Positions 1 to 9,285 of a stretch of 41,390 nucleotides of DNA are shown here, in pieces. The position numbers were made by a program, and so were the translations under genes. The DNA comes from Acidimicrobiaceae bacterium (lineage in GTDB: Bacteria; Actinomycetota; Acidimicrobiia; Acidimicrobiales; RAAP-2). The notes under the pieces are model-generated. The model was not told the DNA's origin. It ran no database searches and saw only the letters and a list, made by a program, of their open reading frames with translations. The stretch is from positions 17,126 through 58,515 of the forward strand of contig PMTL01000094.1 in the NCBI GenBank assembly GCA_003168075.1, in the 5' to 3' direction. Numbering within the stretch: position 1 is the first letter of the stretch; every line of letters starts with the position of its first letter.

Positions 1-480
1 TTCGAGGTGCAGGACCAAGAGGCCGAACTCGGCGTACGTTTCGATACCGTCATCGTGTGCTCGGTCACGGGCTCGACGCAGGCGGGCATGATCGCCGGAT
101 TCGCGCACTCGGGACGCGCCCAGGACGTCTGGGGCATCGACGCTTCGGCTACGGTTCCCCAGACCTGGGAGCAGATCAAGCGCATCGCCCAGCGCACCGC
201 TGCGGCAATCGATCTGGGCCGCGATCTCGTCGACGACGAGATCATCTTGCTCGATCGCTGGCACGCCGGCGTCTACGGCGTCGCCGACGAGAAGACCATC
301 GAGGCCATCCGCCTCGTGGCACGCCTCGAGGGGATGATCGTCGATCCCGTCTACGAGGGCAAGTCCATGGCCGGGCTGATTGACCTAGTACGCGAAGGCG
401 CCTTCGAGCCGGGCTCGCGTGTTCTCTACGCTCACCTGGGCGGCCAACCGGCGATCAACGGGTACACGACCGCCTTCTAG
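1..480 (+). CDS. acdS: 1-aminocyclopropane-1-carboxylate deaminase, 3' part
   Basis: This is the C-terminal ~159 residues of a PLP-dependent fold-II enzyme. The reading frame is open from base 1, so the gene starts outside the window. The motif CSVTGSTQAGM is the phosphate/substrate-binding region of ACC deaminase, which cleaves ACC to 2-oxobutyrate and ammonia. The close relative D-cysteine desulfhydrase differs at two diagnostic positions. Here they are Glu in DPVYEGKS and Leu in YAHLGG, the ACC deaminase state. The end (GYTTAF) matches the family's usual C-terminus near GYS.F. The gene converges on radA with an 10-bp gap. The active-site Lys and Ser lie upstream of the window and cannot be checked. 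The family call is firm and the substrate call fairly firm. Confidence 0.9.
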   Translation, partial: FEVQDQEAELGVRFDTVIVCSVTGSTQAGMIAGFAHSGRAQDVWGIDASATVPQTWEQIKRIAQRTAAAIDLGRDLVDDEIILLDRWHAGVYGVADEKTIEAIRLVARLEGMIVDPVYEGKSMAGLIDLVREGAFEPGSRVLYAHLGGQPAINGYTTAF

Positions 481-490
481 GACTTCGGGC

Positions 491-1855
491 CTAAGACCTA
501 GAACCGATGACTGCACCCTCACGAGCAACGGCAATGGCCTCGTCGAGCGTCGAGCAGCGCAGCACCCTCACGCCCTCGACGGCCTCGAGTTCGCCGGCCC
601 TGGGCACGACGACACTCGTTGCGCCCAGGCGCTGGGCCTCGCGTACGCGCCGGGTCAGTCCGCTCACCGCGCGTAGTTCTCCGGCGAGTCCGACTTCACC
701 GACAGCAACGAGCGAACGCGGAACCGAGAAACCAACGGCCGCCGAGGCAACCGCGAGGGCGAGGGCCAAGTCGACCCCCGGTTCAGTGGCGGCGAGTCCC
801 CCGGCGGTGGCGGAAAAAACGTCGAGGCCGCTCACGTCGATGTCGCAGCGCGCTTCGAGCACCGCCAGCATGAGCGACAGGCGCTGGGAGGAAACCTGGT
901 GCGCGACTCGTCGCGGCGAGGCAGAGCTGGAGGCCACCAACGCCTGGATTTCCACGAGAAAGGAACGCGATCCGTCGTTCGTCACGGTAAAGACGACTCC
1001 GGGCACGTCCTCGGCCGGCTGGCGCAGCGCGACGGCCGTGTCGGGCAAGTCGCGCAGGCCCTCGTTCGCCATTTCGAGCAGGCCGACTTCGCCCGTGGGA
1101 CCGAAGCGATGCTTGAGAGCGCGCACCACACGCAACGACGCGTAGCGGTCGCCCTCGATACGCACCACCGTGTCAACGAGGTGCTCCAGGGTGCGCGGAC
1201 CGGCCAGTTCGCCGTCCTTGGTGACGTGGCCTACGAGGATGAGCGCGGTCGACGTCGTCTTGGCAGCGGCGCACAGGCGCTCGGTGGCGTTGCGTACCTG
1301 GGCGACCGATCCGGCCACTCCCGCGAGATCATCATCGCTCATCGCCGAGATGGAGTCGATGACGCACACTCGGGGGCGGCGTTCGTCGATCAAGGTCAGC
1401 GCCGTCGCCACCGACGTCGTCGTCGCAACGTCGAGCCCGACCGGCACGTCGCCCAATCGTCGGGCCCGCTGAGCAACTTGCCCCGCCGATTCCTCGGCCC
1501 CAATGAGCAGCACCGAGGCGCCATTGAGGGCCAGGGCGCGCAGACTCATCAGCGCCAAGGTGGATTTACCGACGCCCGGCTCGCCAAAGAGGAGCGTCGT
1601 CGACCCCGCGAGGAGACCTCCGCCGAGCACTCGGTCGAGTTCGCCGACGCCCGTCGACAGGCGTTCGTGGTCCTCGCCGTCCACGGTGTGCAGTGCGACG
1701 GTGACCGGCGAGTGGATGGTCACCGCTCGAGTGGCGACTTTCTCCTCGTCGAGCGAGTTCCACGCCGCGCAACCCGGACAGCGCCCCACCCAGCGCGGTG
1801 ACGTCGCGCCGCATTCGCGACAGACGTGAATCGAGTGGGTCTTCACGCGACTCAC
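491..1855 (-). CDS. radA: DNA repair protein RadA/Sms
   Basis: A 454-aa, full-length RadA. It is a RecA-like DnaB-type helicase/ATPase that helps process recombination intermediates. The N-terminal zinc finger is CRECG...CPGC (residues ~13-30), followed by Walker A GEPGVGKST (~90-98), Walker B VCVIDSIS (~163-170), and a C-terminal Lon-protease-like domain (ATAGGLAATEPGVDLALALA). The RadA signature normally written KNRFG reads KHRFG here (RALKHRFGPTGEVG), an Asn-to-His change. It lies just downstream of clpC on the same strand (21-nt gap), as in the actinobacterial lysS-clpC-radA neighbourhood. The start ATG leads directly into the zinc finger as in other members. Confidence 0.96.
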   Translation of the reverse strand: MSRVKTHSIHVCRECGATSPRWVGRCPGCAAWNSLDEEKVATRAVTIHSPVTVALHTVDGEDHERLSTGVGELDRVLGGGLLAGSTTLLFGEPGVGKSTLALMSLRALALNGASVLLIGAEESAGQVAQRARRLGDVPVGLDVATTTSVATALTLIDERRPRVCVIDSISAMSDDDLAGVAGSVAQVRNATERLCAAAKTTSTALILVGHVTKDGELAGPRTLEHLVDTVVRIEGDRYASLRVVRALKHRFGPTGEVGLLEMANEGLRDLPDTAVALRQPAEDVPGVVFTVTNDGSRSFLVEIQALVASSSASPRRVAHQVSSQRLSLMLAVLEARCDIDVSGLDVFSATAGGLAATEPGVDLALALAVASAAVGFSVPRSLVAVGEVGLAGELRAVSGLTRRVREAQRLGATSVVVPRAGELEAVEGVRVLRCSTLDEAIAVAREGAVIGSRS

Positions 1856-1876
1856 TCTAGGAGCCGACTGTGACGA

Positions 1877-4375
1877 TTAGGCGTTCGGCGAGAGGTCTTC
1901 GAAGTCGACCGAGGGCGGCAGGCCCTCGACGCCTTCGAAACTCAACGAGGGTCCGTCGGCGCCCTCGACCACGTCGATGACGATGGTCTGGGGAGCGTGG
2001 AACTCCTTGAAGAGAAGCTTCTCGCTCAATACGTCCTCGACGTAGGTCTGGATCGCACGACGCAGCGGACGCGCTCCCAATTCGGGGTCGTAGCCCTTGT
2101 CGGCCAAGTAGGCCTGGGCCGCGGCCGAGAGCTCGAGTCCGAGTCCCTGCACCGCCAGCTGCTCGCGCAGACGCGAGATGAACAGGTCGGCGATGGCAAT
2201 CACCTCGTCCTTGGTCAACTCGTGAAAGACGATCGTGTCGTCAATGCGGTTGAGGAATTCGGGACGGAAGTGGTTCTTGAGGGCCTGGTGGACCTTTTCC
2301 TTCATGCGCTCGTGGCTGGCCATGTCGGTTCCCTTCGAGAAACCAATGGTCTTGCGCAAGTCGGCGGTGCCGAGGTTGGAGGTCATGATGAGGATCGTGT
2401 TCTTAAAGTCCACGACGCGGCCCTGCGAATCGGTCAAGCGGCCATCCTCGAGAATCTGTAGCAGCGTGTTGAAGACGTCGGGGTGGGCCTTTTCGACCTC
2501 GTCGAAGAGCACCACGGAGAACGGCTTGCGTCGCACCGCTTCGGTCAACTGACCACCCTCGTCGTAGCCCACGTATCCCGGGGGCGAACCCACGAGACGG
2601 CTCACCGAATGCTTCTCCATGTATTCGCTCATGTCGAGTTGGATCAAAGCGTCCTGATCGTCAAAGAGGAACTCGGCCAAGGTCTTGGCGAGTTCGGTTT
2701 TGCCCACGCCGGTCGGTCCGAGGAAGATGAACGATCCGCCCGGACGTTTGGGGTCCTTCAACCCCGCGCGGGTGCGGCGAATGGCGCGGCTCAATGCGCT
2801 AATCGCTTCGTCCTGGCCGATGATGCGCTTGTGGAGTTCGTCCTCCATGCGCAACAACTTCGAAGTCTCTTCCTCCGTGAGGCGGTAGACCGGGATGCCG
2901 GTCCAGTTCGCGAGCACCTCGGCGATGGTCTCTTCGTCAACCAGGTCAAAGGTCTCGCCACCCGATGCCTTCATCGACGCGTCGAACTCGTCTCGTTTGA
3001 CGATGAGTTCGCGCTCTTGCTCCTCGAGGGCCTTGGCCTGTTCGAGGGCGCCCTTCTCCATGGCCGATTCTTTGTCGGCGCGCACGCGAGCGATATCCTC
3101 GTCGAAGCGCTTGGCGGCGGGCGGAGCGGTCATGCGACGGATGCGCAGTCGGCTACCGGCCTCGTCGATGAGGTCAATCGCCTTGTCGGGCAAGAAACGG
3201 TCAGAGATGTAGCGGTCGGCGAGATTCGCGGCCGCGATGAGCGCCTGGTCGGTGATCTTGACGGCGTGGAACTCCTCGTAGACCTCGCGCAGACCCTTCA
3301 AGATCTCGATGGTCATCGCGATCGAGGGCTGCTCCACCTTGACGGGCTGGAAGCGGCGCTCGAGGGCGGCGTCCTTTTCGATGTGCTTGCGGTACTCGTC
3401 GATGGTCGTGGCGCCCACCGTCTGCAGTTCACCGCGGGCCAGCATCGGCTTCAAAATCGACGCCGCGTCGATGGCACCTTCGGCGGCCCCGGCGCCCACC
3501 AGGGTGTGGATCTCGTCGATGAACAAGATGATGTCGCCACGGGTGCGGATTTCCTTCAGGACCTTCTTCAGGCGCTCTTCGAAGTCACCGCGGTAGCGGC
3601 TACCGGCGACGAGCGCGCCCAGGTCGAGCGTGTAGAGCTGCTTGTCGGCGAGCGTGACCGGCACCTGGTTGGCCACGATCTTCTGGGCCAGTCCCTCGAC
3701 GATGGCGGTCTTGCCGACGCCGGGCTCACCAATCAGAACCGGATTGTTCTTGGTACGCCGCGAGAGCACCTGCATGACGCGCTCGACTTCCTTGTCGCGC
3801 CCGACTAGCGGGTCGAGCTTGCCCTCGCGAGCGAATTGCGTGAGATTGCGGCCGAACTGGTCCAGCACCGCCGAGCCCCCCGCACCCTCGGAGTCAGACT
3901 TCGAGCTGGTAGTCGAACTCGGTCCGGCTTCCTTACCGGCCTGTCCGGACATCATCTGGATCACTTGGGTGCGCACTCGCGCCATGTCGGCCCCGAGGTC
4001 ATTCAGGACCTGGGCGGCGACGCCGTCGCCCTCGCGCACGAGGCCGAGCAACATGTGCTCGGTCCCGATGTAGGAGTGACCGAGCTGCAGAGCTTCGCGT
4101 AGTGACAACTCGAGGACCTTCTTCGCGCGCGGCGTGAACGGCGGCGAACCGGGGCTCGGGTTGGAGTTGGGGCCAATGGCCTCCTCGACCTTTTCGCGCA
4201 CCACGTCGAACGTCACGCCCAGGGCGTCGAGGGCCTTGGCGGCGACACCTTCACCCTCGCGGATGAGACCCAACAAGATGTGTTCGGTCCCGATGAAGGC
4301 GTGGTTCAGGTCACGTGCTTCTTCCTGTGCGAGAACCAACACTCGCCGGGCCCGGTCTGTAAATCGTTCGAACAA
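1877..4375 (-). CDS. clpC: ATP-dependent Clp protease ATP-binding subunit ClpC
   Basis: ClpC is an AAA+ unfoldase that feeds substrates to ClpP. The order visible is two Clp_N repeats (each ending [10 protein letters not shown] or [10 protein letters not shown]), first Walker [10 protein letters not shown], the middle coiled region with the UVR-like stretch, second Walker [10 protein letters not shown], the sensor and arginine-finger segments, and a ClpB-D2-small domain. I place the start at a TTG giving [12 protein letters not shown], which is exactly where the family begins. It is preceded by a GGAAAAGGA Shine-Dalgarno six bases upstream, giving 832 aa. An ATG at 4432 would add 19 residues with no family counterpart. 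The gene is divergent from the polyprenyl synthase. No ClgR or HAIR/CtsR operator was recognised upstream. Confidence 0.96.
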   Translation of the reverse strand: MFERFTDRARRVLVLAQEEARDLNHAFIGTEHILLGLIREGEGVAAKALDALGVTFDVVREKVEEAIGPNSNPSPGSPPFTPRAKKVLELSLREALQLGHSYIGTEHMLLGLVREGDGVAAQVLNDLGADMARVRTQVIQMMSGQAGKEAGPSSTTSSKSDSEGAGGSAVLDQFGRNLTQFAREGKLDPLVGRDKEVERVMQVLSRRTKNNPVLIGEPGVGKTAIVEGLAQKIVANQVPVTLADKQLYTLDLGALVAGSRYRGDFEERLKKVLKEIRTRGDIILFIDEIHTLVGAGAAEGAIDAASILKPMLARGELQTVGATTIDEYRKHIEKDAALERRFQPVKVEQPSIAMTIEILKGLREVYEEFHAVKITDQALIAAANLADRYISDRFLPDKAIDLIDEAGSRLRIRRMTAPPAAKRFDEDIARVRADKESAMEKGALEQAKALEEQERELIVKRDEFDASMKASGGETFDLVDEETIAEVLANWTGIPVYRLTEEETSKLLRMEDELHKRIIGQDEAISALSRAIRRTRAGLKDPKRPGGSFIFLGPTGVGKTELAKTLAEFLFDDQDALIQLDMSEYMEKHSVSRLVGSPPGYVGYDEGGQLTEAVRRKPFSVVLFDEVEKAHPDVFNTLLQILEDGRLTDSQGRVVDFKNTILIMTSNLGTADLRKTIGFSKGTDMASHERMKEKVHQALKNHFRPEFLNRIDDTIVFHELTKDEVIAIADLFISRLREQLAVQGLGLELSAAAQAYLADKGYDPELGARPLRRAIQTYVEDVLSEKLLFKEFHAPQTIVIDVVEGADGPSLSFEGVEGLPPSVDFEDLSPNA

Positions 4376-4464
4376 TTGGAATCCTTTTCCGTACTCGTAA
4401 TTGCAGTGTACCGGTGCTTCGCGTACCTCCATTCTGCACCTAATAGAGTCCTCAGACGCTCATC

Positions 4465-4470
4465 TAGAGT
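4465..4470 (+). promoter_or_regulatory. Candidate -10 (TAGAGT) of polyprenyl synthase, leaderless
   Basis: TAGAGT fits the actinobacterial TAnnnT -10 pattern and stands six bases before the GTG start, so the transcript would begin at or next to the start codon. No convincing -35 is visible. Inference only. Confidence 0.35.
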
Positions 4471-4476
4471 GTTGGG

Positions 4477-5454
4477 GTGAACCCCCACGAGCGACTACGC
4501 CTGGAACTGGTCGAGGCCGATCTGCAGCGTCTGGAATCTCTCCTGGCTGAGTCGGTTATTTTCGGCGACGAGTACCTCGATCAAGTGACCACTCACCTGA
4601 TCTACGCCGGCGGTAAACGACTGCGTCCCATACTCGCTATTTCCTCGGCAACCATGGGCGAGCGCGACGCCACTCGCGAGGACCTGCTCGGGGGCGTCTC
4701 GGTGGAGCTGATGCACCTGGCGTCGCTCTACCACGACGACGTCATGGACGAGGCCGAAATTCGGCGCAACGTCGACAGCGTGAACGCCCGCTACGGCAAT
4801 CTGATCGCCATCGTCGGGGGCGACTACTTGATGGCCCGCTCGGCGGGCATTGCCGCCGACCTCGGCGTCGAAGTCGCCGGGCTCATGGCCCACACCCTGG
4901 CTTGGCTGACCCGCGGCCAGGTCGCCGAGGTGCGGACGATTTTTTCGGTGCACCGGACCGAGGCCGACTACTTCGAGGCCATCGAAGGCAAGACCGCAGC
5001 GCTGATGTCGGCGAGTTGCCGAATTGGCGCCCTGACGGCCGGACACCCGACCGAGGTACGCGACGCGCTGACCGAGTTCGGCCGTTGCTTCGGCATGGTC
5101 TACCAGCTGCGCGACGACGTGCTGGACCTCATCGCCGTCGACAACCAACTGGGTAAGCCCGCCGGCCAGGACCTCGCCGAGGGCATTTACAACCTGCCCA
5201 CTCTGGTGGCGCTGGCCGACGAGACCCAGGGCGAGGAGTTGGCCTCGCTGCTCGGCTCAACCCTCGATGTGGATGACCGCGAACGCGCGCGCAAACTGGT
5301 CGTCGCGAGTGGCGGCGTCGAAGCCACCATCGACGCGGCGCAGAGCTTCCTCAATTTGGCCGACGCGGCGTTGCGCGTGGTACCGAGCGCGGCACTGCGC
5401 GACGGATTGACGTCGTTCCTCGCCTCGTTGCTCGAGGACTTTCCCGACTACTAA
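4477..5454 (+). CDS. Long-chain polyprenyl diphosphate synthase
   Basis: A 325-aa trans-isoprenyl diphosphate synthase that elongates allylic diphosphates with IPP to a long chain, probably the menaquinone side chain (GrcC/HepT/IspB-like). Seen: GGKRLRP near residue 47; the first Asp-rich motif HDDVMDEA, preceded by small residues (LASLY), which is typical of long-chain rather than farnesyl enzymes; KTAALM; and the second Asp motif RDDVLD. Catalytic Asp residues are intact. The start is GTG with no clear Shine-Dalgarno. A TAGAGT hexamer six bases upstream suggests a leaderless transcript. The 3' end overlaps lysS convergently by 4 bp. Exact chain length cannot be read from sequence. Confidence 0.92.
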   Translation: MNPHERLRLELVEADLQRLESLLAESVIFGDEYLDQVTTHLIYAGGKRLRPILAISSATMGERDATREDLLGGVSVELMHLASLYHDDVMDEAEIRRNVDSVNARYGNLIAIVGGDYLMARSAGIAADLGVEVAGLMAHTLAWLTRGQVAEVRTIFSVHRTEADYFEAIEGKTAALMSASCRIGALTAGHPTEVRDALTEFGRCFGMVYQLRDDVLDLIAVDNQLGKPAGQDLAEGIYNLPTLVALADETQGEELASLLGSTLDVDDRERARKLVVASGGVEATIDAAQSFLNLADAALRVVPSAALRDGLTSFLASLLEDFPDY

Positions 5455-6854
5455 TCGCGCAGCGGCTTCAGGGTCGGAAATGCGATGACCTCACGAATAT
5501 TGGCCTCGTCGGCGATCAGCATCGACAATCGGTCCACGCCGACGCCCAGTCCGGCCGTCGGCGGCAGTCCCCACTCGAGCGCCTTGATGTAGTCCTCGTC
5601 GATGCGCATCGCCTCGTCGTCACCCGCCGCCGCGAGACGCGCCTGCTCTTCGAAGCGCGAACGTTGGTCCGCGGGATCGTTGAGCTCCGAAAATCCGTTG
5701 GAGAGCTCTCGCCCGGCCGCGTAGGACTCGAAACGCTCGGTCAACTCCGGGTCGTCACGGTGGCGGCGCGCCAACGGCGAGACGTCGACCGGGAAATCTG
5801 TCACGAAGATCGGGTTCCACAGCGATTCCTCACAGGTGACTTCAAAGAGTTCCGCGAGGCAACGTCCGGCGCCCCAGCTGTCGTGCGCGGTGACTTCGCG
5901 CTCGTTGAGCAACTCAACCAGTCGAGCGCGCGACGTATGCACCGAAACGTCCTCGCCCACGGCGTGCGATGCCAGTTCGGCCATGGTACGTCGGGGCCAG
6001 GGGGCGGCGAAGGAGAATTCGCGACCCTGGTAGAGCACCTCGGTCGTACCCAGGACGTCGAGGGCGACGCCCGCCACGAGTTCTTCGGTGAAGGCCATCA
6101 TGTCCGAATAGTCCCAGTAGGCCGCGTAGAGCTCGAGCATGGTGAACTCGGGGTTGTGGCGCGGGCTCAAGCCCTCGTTGCGAAAGACGCGACCGAGTTC
6201 AAACACCCGCTCGAGGCCGCCGACGACGAGGCGTTTGAGCCACAACTCGGGCGCGATACGAAGGAAGAACTCTGAATCAAGCGCGTTGTGAAACGTTCGA
6301 AAGGGCCGCGCCGCCGCGCCGGTGGCTATGGCGTTCAGCATCGGAGTCTCGACCTCCGTAAAATTTGCGGCCCAGCAGCGTTCACGAATCGAGCGCACGA
6401 CCTGGCTGCGGCGCAACAGTGAGGCACGCGAACTCGAATTCGCCCACAGGTCGGCTTCGCGGTGGCGATACCTCAGGTCGAAGTCACTGATACCCGCCCA
6501 CTTGTCACCGAAGTTGTGCAGGGCCTGGGCCAGTTGCACCCACGACGACACCTTGACCGAGAGCTCGCCGCGCTTGGTGCGCACGACCTCGCCGGTCACA
6601 CCCACCCAGTCGCCCAGGTGCAGCTTGGTGAAGTCGTCGAATGCTTCGCTCAGTGCCGCCAGGGCGAACAGCTGAATTTCCCCGCTTGAATCGCGCAGCG
6701 TCGCGAAGGCCAGTTTTCCCTGCGTGCGCATCAACATGACGCGACCCGCGACGTTGACGACGGTACCGGACTCCTCGCCGTCCACCAAGTGGGCGTAGGT
6801 GCTCTGCAGCGCCCCGGCGAAGGCATTGTGGTCAAAGGTGTAAGGGGTGTTCAC
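5451..6854 (-). CDS. lysS: Lysine--tRNA ligase, class II
   Basis: A 467-aa class II lysyl-tRNA synthetase. An N-terminal OB anticodon-binding domain (VNVAGRVMLMRTQGKLAFATL) is followed by class II motif 1 (ANFTEVETPML), motif 2 (FRNEGLSPRHNPEFTMLE) and motif 3 (GLGVGVDRLSML). Length is slightly under the ~500 aa usual for LysRS. The helical N-terminal extension is short. The start is GTG, overlapping the coaX stop as GTGA, so it is translationally coupled to coaX. This is the last gene of the long minus-strand run and sits at its usual actinobacterial place after coaX. Its 3' end overlaps the convergent polyprenyl synthase by 4 bp. Confidence 0.96.
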   Translation of the reverse strand: MNTPYTFDHNAFAGALQSTYAHLVDGEESGTVVNVAGRVMLMRTQGKLAFATLRDSSGEIQLFALAALSEAFDDFTKLHLGDWVGVTGEVVRTKRGELSVKVSSWVQLAQALHNFGDKWAGISDFDLRYRHREADLWANSSSRASLLRRSQVVRSIRERCWAANFTEVETPMLNAIATGAAARPFRTFHNALDSEFFLRIAPELWLKRLVVGGLERVFELGRVFRNEGLSPRHNPEFTMLELYAAYWDYSDMMAFTEELVAGVALDVLGTTEVLYQGREFSFAAPWPRRTMAELASHAVGEDVSVHTSRARLVELLNEREVTAHDSWGAGRCLAELFEVTCEESLWNPIFVTDFPVDVSPLARRHRDDPELTERFESYAAGRELSNGFSELNDPADQRSRFEEQARLAAAGDDEAMRIDEDYIKALEWGLPPTAGLGVGVDRLSMLIADEANIREVIAFPTLKPLRD

Positions 6855-7684
6855 GGGCTGGCTCCTGAATGATTCCGTTCATGAACGATACGCAATCCGT
6901 GAAGAGTCAACCACGGTTCGACGTGCTGCACCGATTTGGTGTGCGGGGCGATCAAACCCGCGAGTCCCCCCGTGGCGATCACCGTCGCCTCGCCGAGCTC
7001 CTCCTTGATGCGCTCCACGACGCCGTCGACCTGGCCCGCGAAGCCGTAGAGCACGCCCGCCTGGATCGATTCGACGGTGGAACGCCCGATGACCGAGCGC
7101 GGGCGCACCAGTTCCACCGAGCGCAGCGCCGAGGCCTGGGCGTAGAGGGCCTCGAGCGAGATGGCGACACCCGGCGCGATGGCGCCGCCGAGGTACTCCC
7201 CCTTGGCTGAGACGACGTCAAAGACCGTCGCGGTACCCATGTCGACGATGATGAGTGCTCCGGGGAAGAGGTCGAAGGCACCCACCGCGTCGGCGATGCG
7301 GTCCGCACCCACCTCGCGGGGGTTGTCGTAGAGGATGGGCATGCCCGACTTGGTGCCCGGACCTATCACCGTGAGCTCGAGGTCGGAGAACCAGCGATTG
7401 GCCATGCGTCGCAGCTGCGTCGTGACCGCTGGCGCCGAGGAGGAGATAGCAATCGCGCTCACCGCGCTACGTAGGTCGAGCCCCTCGAGGTCGAGAAGTT
7501 GGGTGAGCATCATGGCGTGCTCGTCGGGCGTGTGCTCGGTCACGGTCGAGATGCGCCAGTGGTAGGCCAGGCCGTGCTCGCCCGACGCGCGGGCGAATCC
7601 CATGGCGTCGGGCCGTTCGGGACGGTCGGGCCCAAAGAGCCCGATCACCGTTTCGGTATTCCCTACGTCGATGGCTAAGAGCAC
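6851..7684 (-). CDS. coaX: Type III pantothenate kinase
   Basis: CoaX phosphorylates pantothenate, the first step of CoA synthesis. It is an ASKHA-fold enzyme. Seen: N-terminal phosphate-binding LLAIDVGNTETVIGLFG, the SGMPILYDNPREVGADRI motif, DMGTATVFDVVS, GAIAPGV, and C-terminal ATGGLAGLI. I start at GTG, giving VLLAIDVGN as in the family (277 aa). The Shine-Dalgarno GGAGG lies five bases upstream and is formed by the last codons of panC (GGA GGA TGA), with only one base between the panC stop and this start. The longer GTG start at 7696 adds MEDD and would bury the Shine-Dalgarno. It is insensitive to CoA feedback as a family trait, not shown here. Confidence 0.94.
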   Translation of the reverse strand: MLLAIDVGNTETVIGLFGPDRPERPDAMGFARASGEHGLAYHWRISTVTEHTPDEHAMMLTQLLDLEGLDLRSAVSAIAISSSAPAVTTQLRRMANRWFSDLELTVIGPGTKSGMPILYDNPREVGADRIADAVGAFDLFPGALIIVDMGTATVFDVVSAKGEYLGGAIAPGVAISLEALYAQASALRSVELVRPRSVIGRSTVESIQAGVLYGFAGQVDGVVERIKEELGEATVIATGGLAGLIAPHTKSVQHVEPWLTLHGLRIVHERNHSGASP

Positions 7685-7685
7685 G

Positions 7686-8543
7686 TCATCCTCCACTCAC
7701 GCTGAGATCGATCTCCTCGTTGTCGATGAGTCGTACTCCCTCGACGACGCCCGCGACGAGGGCGCGGCCCACTCCCCGGTCCTCGTCACTGAGGGGTTGC
7801 AGCGTCAGCACGTCGACGACGTCGGCGTAGGCGACGTCCACACCGGCAGATCTCATGACGTCGCGCATCAGCGTGCGACGTCCACTCGCCACTACGTGCG
7901 AGTCGCGCGCGGCGTGCAGAGCCCTCGACAACGAGGTCGCCGCTGTGAGCCCCTGTGCACTCAGACGAGCGTTGCGGCTCGACAGCGCGAGTCCGTCGAC
8001 GGCACGCTGCGTGACGCAACCAACAACCTCGACGTCAAAGGCCAGGTCGCTCACCATACGCCGCACCACCACGAGTTGCTGGTAATCCTTCTGGCCGAAG
8101 TACGCCCGGCAGGGGCCCGTGACGGTGAAGAGTTTGGCCACGACGCTCGCCACTCCGTCGAAGTGGCCGGGGCGCGTCTCACCTTCGAGGCGATCTCCCA
8201 GCTCGGTCACCGACACCGTGGTCAACGTCGGCGCCGGATAGTCAGGCCACATCTCGCGGAGCGTCGGCGTCACGAAGGCGTCAACTCCCGTCGCGGCGGC
8301 CAGTGCGGCATCGGCCTCGGGCGCATGGGGGTACTTCGCGAGGTCGCGGGGATCAGAGAACTGGCGTGGATTGACGAACGACGTGAGCACGACCACGTCA
8401 CCGTTGTGGCGAGCGCGGCGCACCAAGGAAAGATGCCCGTCGTGTAGGGCGCCCATCGTCGGCACGAGTCCCACCCGCCGACCCTGGTCGCGGGCGGACT
8501 GGGCGAATTGTCGCCAGGCCACGAGTGAACTCAGGCGTTCCAC
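7686..8543 (-). CDS. panC: Pantoate--beta-alanine ligase
   Basis: PanC condenses pantoate and beta-alanine with ATP via a pantoyl adenylate. This 285-aa protein has the HIGH-type motif MGALHDGHLSL (~residues 31-41), FVNPRQF, YFGQKDYQQ and the C-terminal KMSKS-equivalent LALSSRNARLS. All catalytic regions are present. The start is GTG and overlaps the upstream DUF2520 gene by 13 bp. It is followed by coaX without panD, which normally sits between them in mycobacteria. Beta-alanine must therefore come from a gene outside the window or from another route. Confidence 0.96.
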   Translation of the reverse strand: MERLSSLVAWRQFAQSARDQGRRVGLVPTMGALHDGHLSLVRRARHNGDVVVLTSFVNPRQFSDPRDLAKYPHAPEADAALAAATGVDAFVTPTLREMWPDYPAPTLTTVSVTELGDRLEGETRPGHFDGVASVVAKLFTVTGPCRAYFGQKDYQQLVVVRRMVSDLAFDVEVVGCVTQRAVDGLALSSRNARLSAQGLTAATSLSRALHAARDSHVVASGRRTLMRDVMRSAGVDVAYADVVDVLTLQPLSDEDRGVGRALVAGVVEGVRLIDNEEIDLSVSGG

Positions 8544-9256
8544 GGTACCGTCGAGTTCTCGTCGGCGAGTCGTAGGGCCCGGTCCGCCAGCGCCACGTAG
8601 GTGGCGCGTTCGGCCCCGGGCAGCGCGGCCATCTGCGCGTCGAGAGTGGAGAGGTCACCGCGCGACGCCGGTCCGGTCAGCGCTCGCGCCGGACCGAGCG
8701 CGCCCACGTCGTCGAGAGCCTGTTGGGCCAGTGCTAGAAAATCGCGCAGTTCCAGGCCCGCGGCGGCGGCCAGGACTTCGACGTGACCCATGAGGGCCAC
8801 CAGGTGATTGGCCGCCGACACGGCAGTCGCGTAATAGAGAGTGCGTCGGTCCTCGGGCACGGAGATGACCCGCCCGCTGAGAGACCTCACCACGTGAGAG
8901 ATCAGCTCATCGCCCTCGACTGCGAAGACGCCGCCGCGCAGACGACGAGCGCCCACCTGCGCGTTGGGCAATGCCGCCAGAGGGTGCAGGGAACCAACGC
9001 GCGCGTGCGAACCCAATACGTCCAGACGCCGAGATCCCGACACGTGCGCCACGACGGTGTGCGCGGACACCACGAGTCGTGCGGCAGTGCTCTCAATCGC
9101 GTCGTCGTGCACCGTGAGCAGGACGAGGTCCGCGTCGACGTGCGCGGGCAACTCGTCGTGGTGCACCAGCGTCACGCGGTGCTGGGCGCCCAGCGCCGCA
9201 GCGAAGGAGGTTCCGGCGCGTCCCGCGCCGACGATCAAGATGTTCATGATGTCCAT
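8531..9256 (-). CDS. Rossmann-like and DUF2520 domain protein (6PGDH/ketopantoate-reductase-like)
   Basis: A 241-aa protein with N-terminal NAD(P)-binding Rossmann fold (ILIVGAGRAGTSFAAAL, then DADLVLLTVHDDAI) and a C-terminal helical DUF2520 domain beginning near AVSAANHLVALMGHVEVL. The segment HVSGSRRLDVL...GSLHPLAALP is typical of this family. The family resembles 6-phosphogluconate dehydrogenase and ketopantoate reductase. The gene immediately precedes panC here and in many actinobacteria (Rv3603c position in M. tuberculosis). A role in pantoate supply is therefore an attractive but unproven inference. Two ATGs nine bases apart (MDIMNIL) could be the start. It follows folK after 29 nt. 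Confidence 0.85.
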   Translation of the reverse strand: MDIMNILIVGAGRAGTSFAAALGAQHRVTLVHHDELPAHVDADLVLLTVHDDAIESTAARLVVSAHTVVAHVSGSRRLDVLGSHARVGSLHPLAALPNAQVGARRLRGGVFAVEGDELISHVVRSLSGRVISVPEDRRTLYYATAVSAANHLVALMGHVEVLAAAAGLELRDFLALAQQALDDVGALGPARALTGPASRGDLSTLDAQMAALPGAERATYVALADRALRLADENSTVPWNA

Positions 9257-9285
9257 CCGTTCCAGCCCCGAGGGTGCCGTTCGGT

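Noticed and set aside
899-1801. 300-codon open frame opposite radA
   Set aside because: Arg/His-rich antisense shadow. RadA on the other strand is complete.
2483-3808. 441-codon open frame on the plus strand opposite clpC
   Set aside because: Antisense shadow of a fully conserved ClpC. The protein has no domain and results from high GC.
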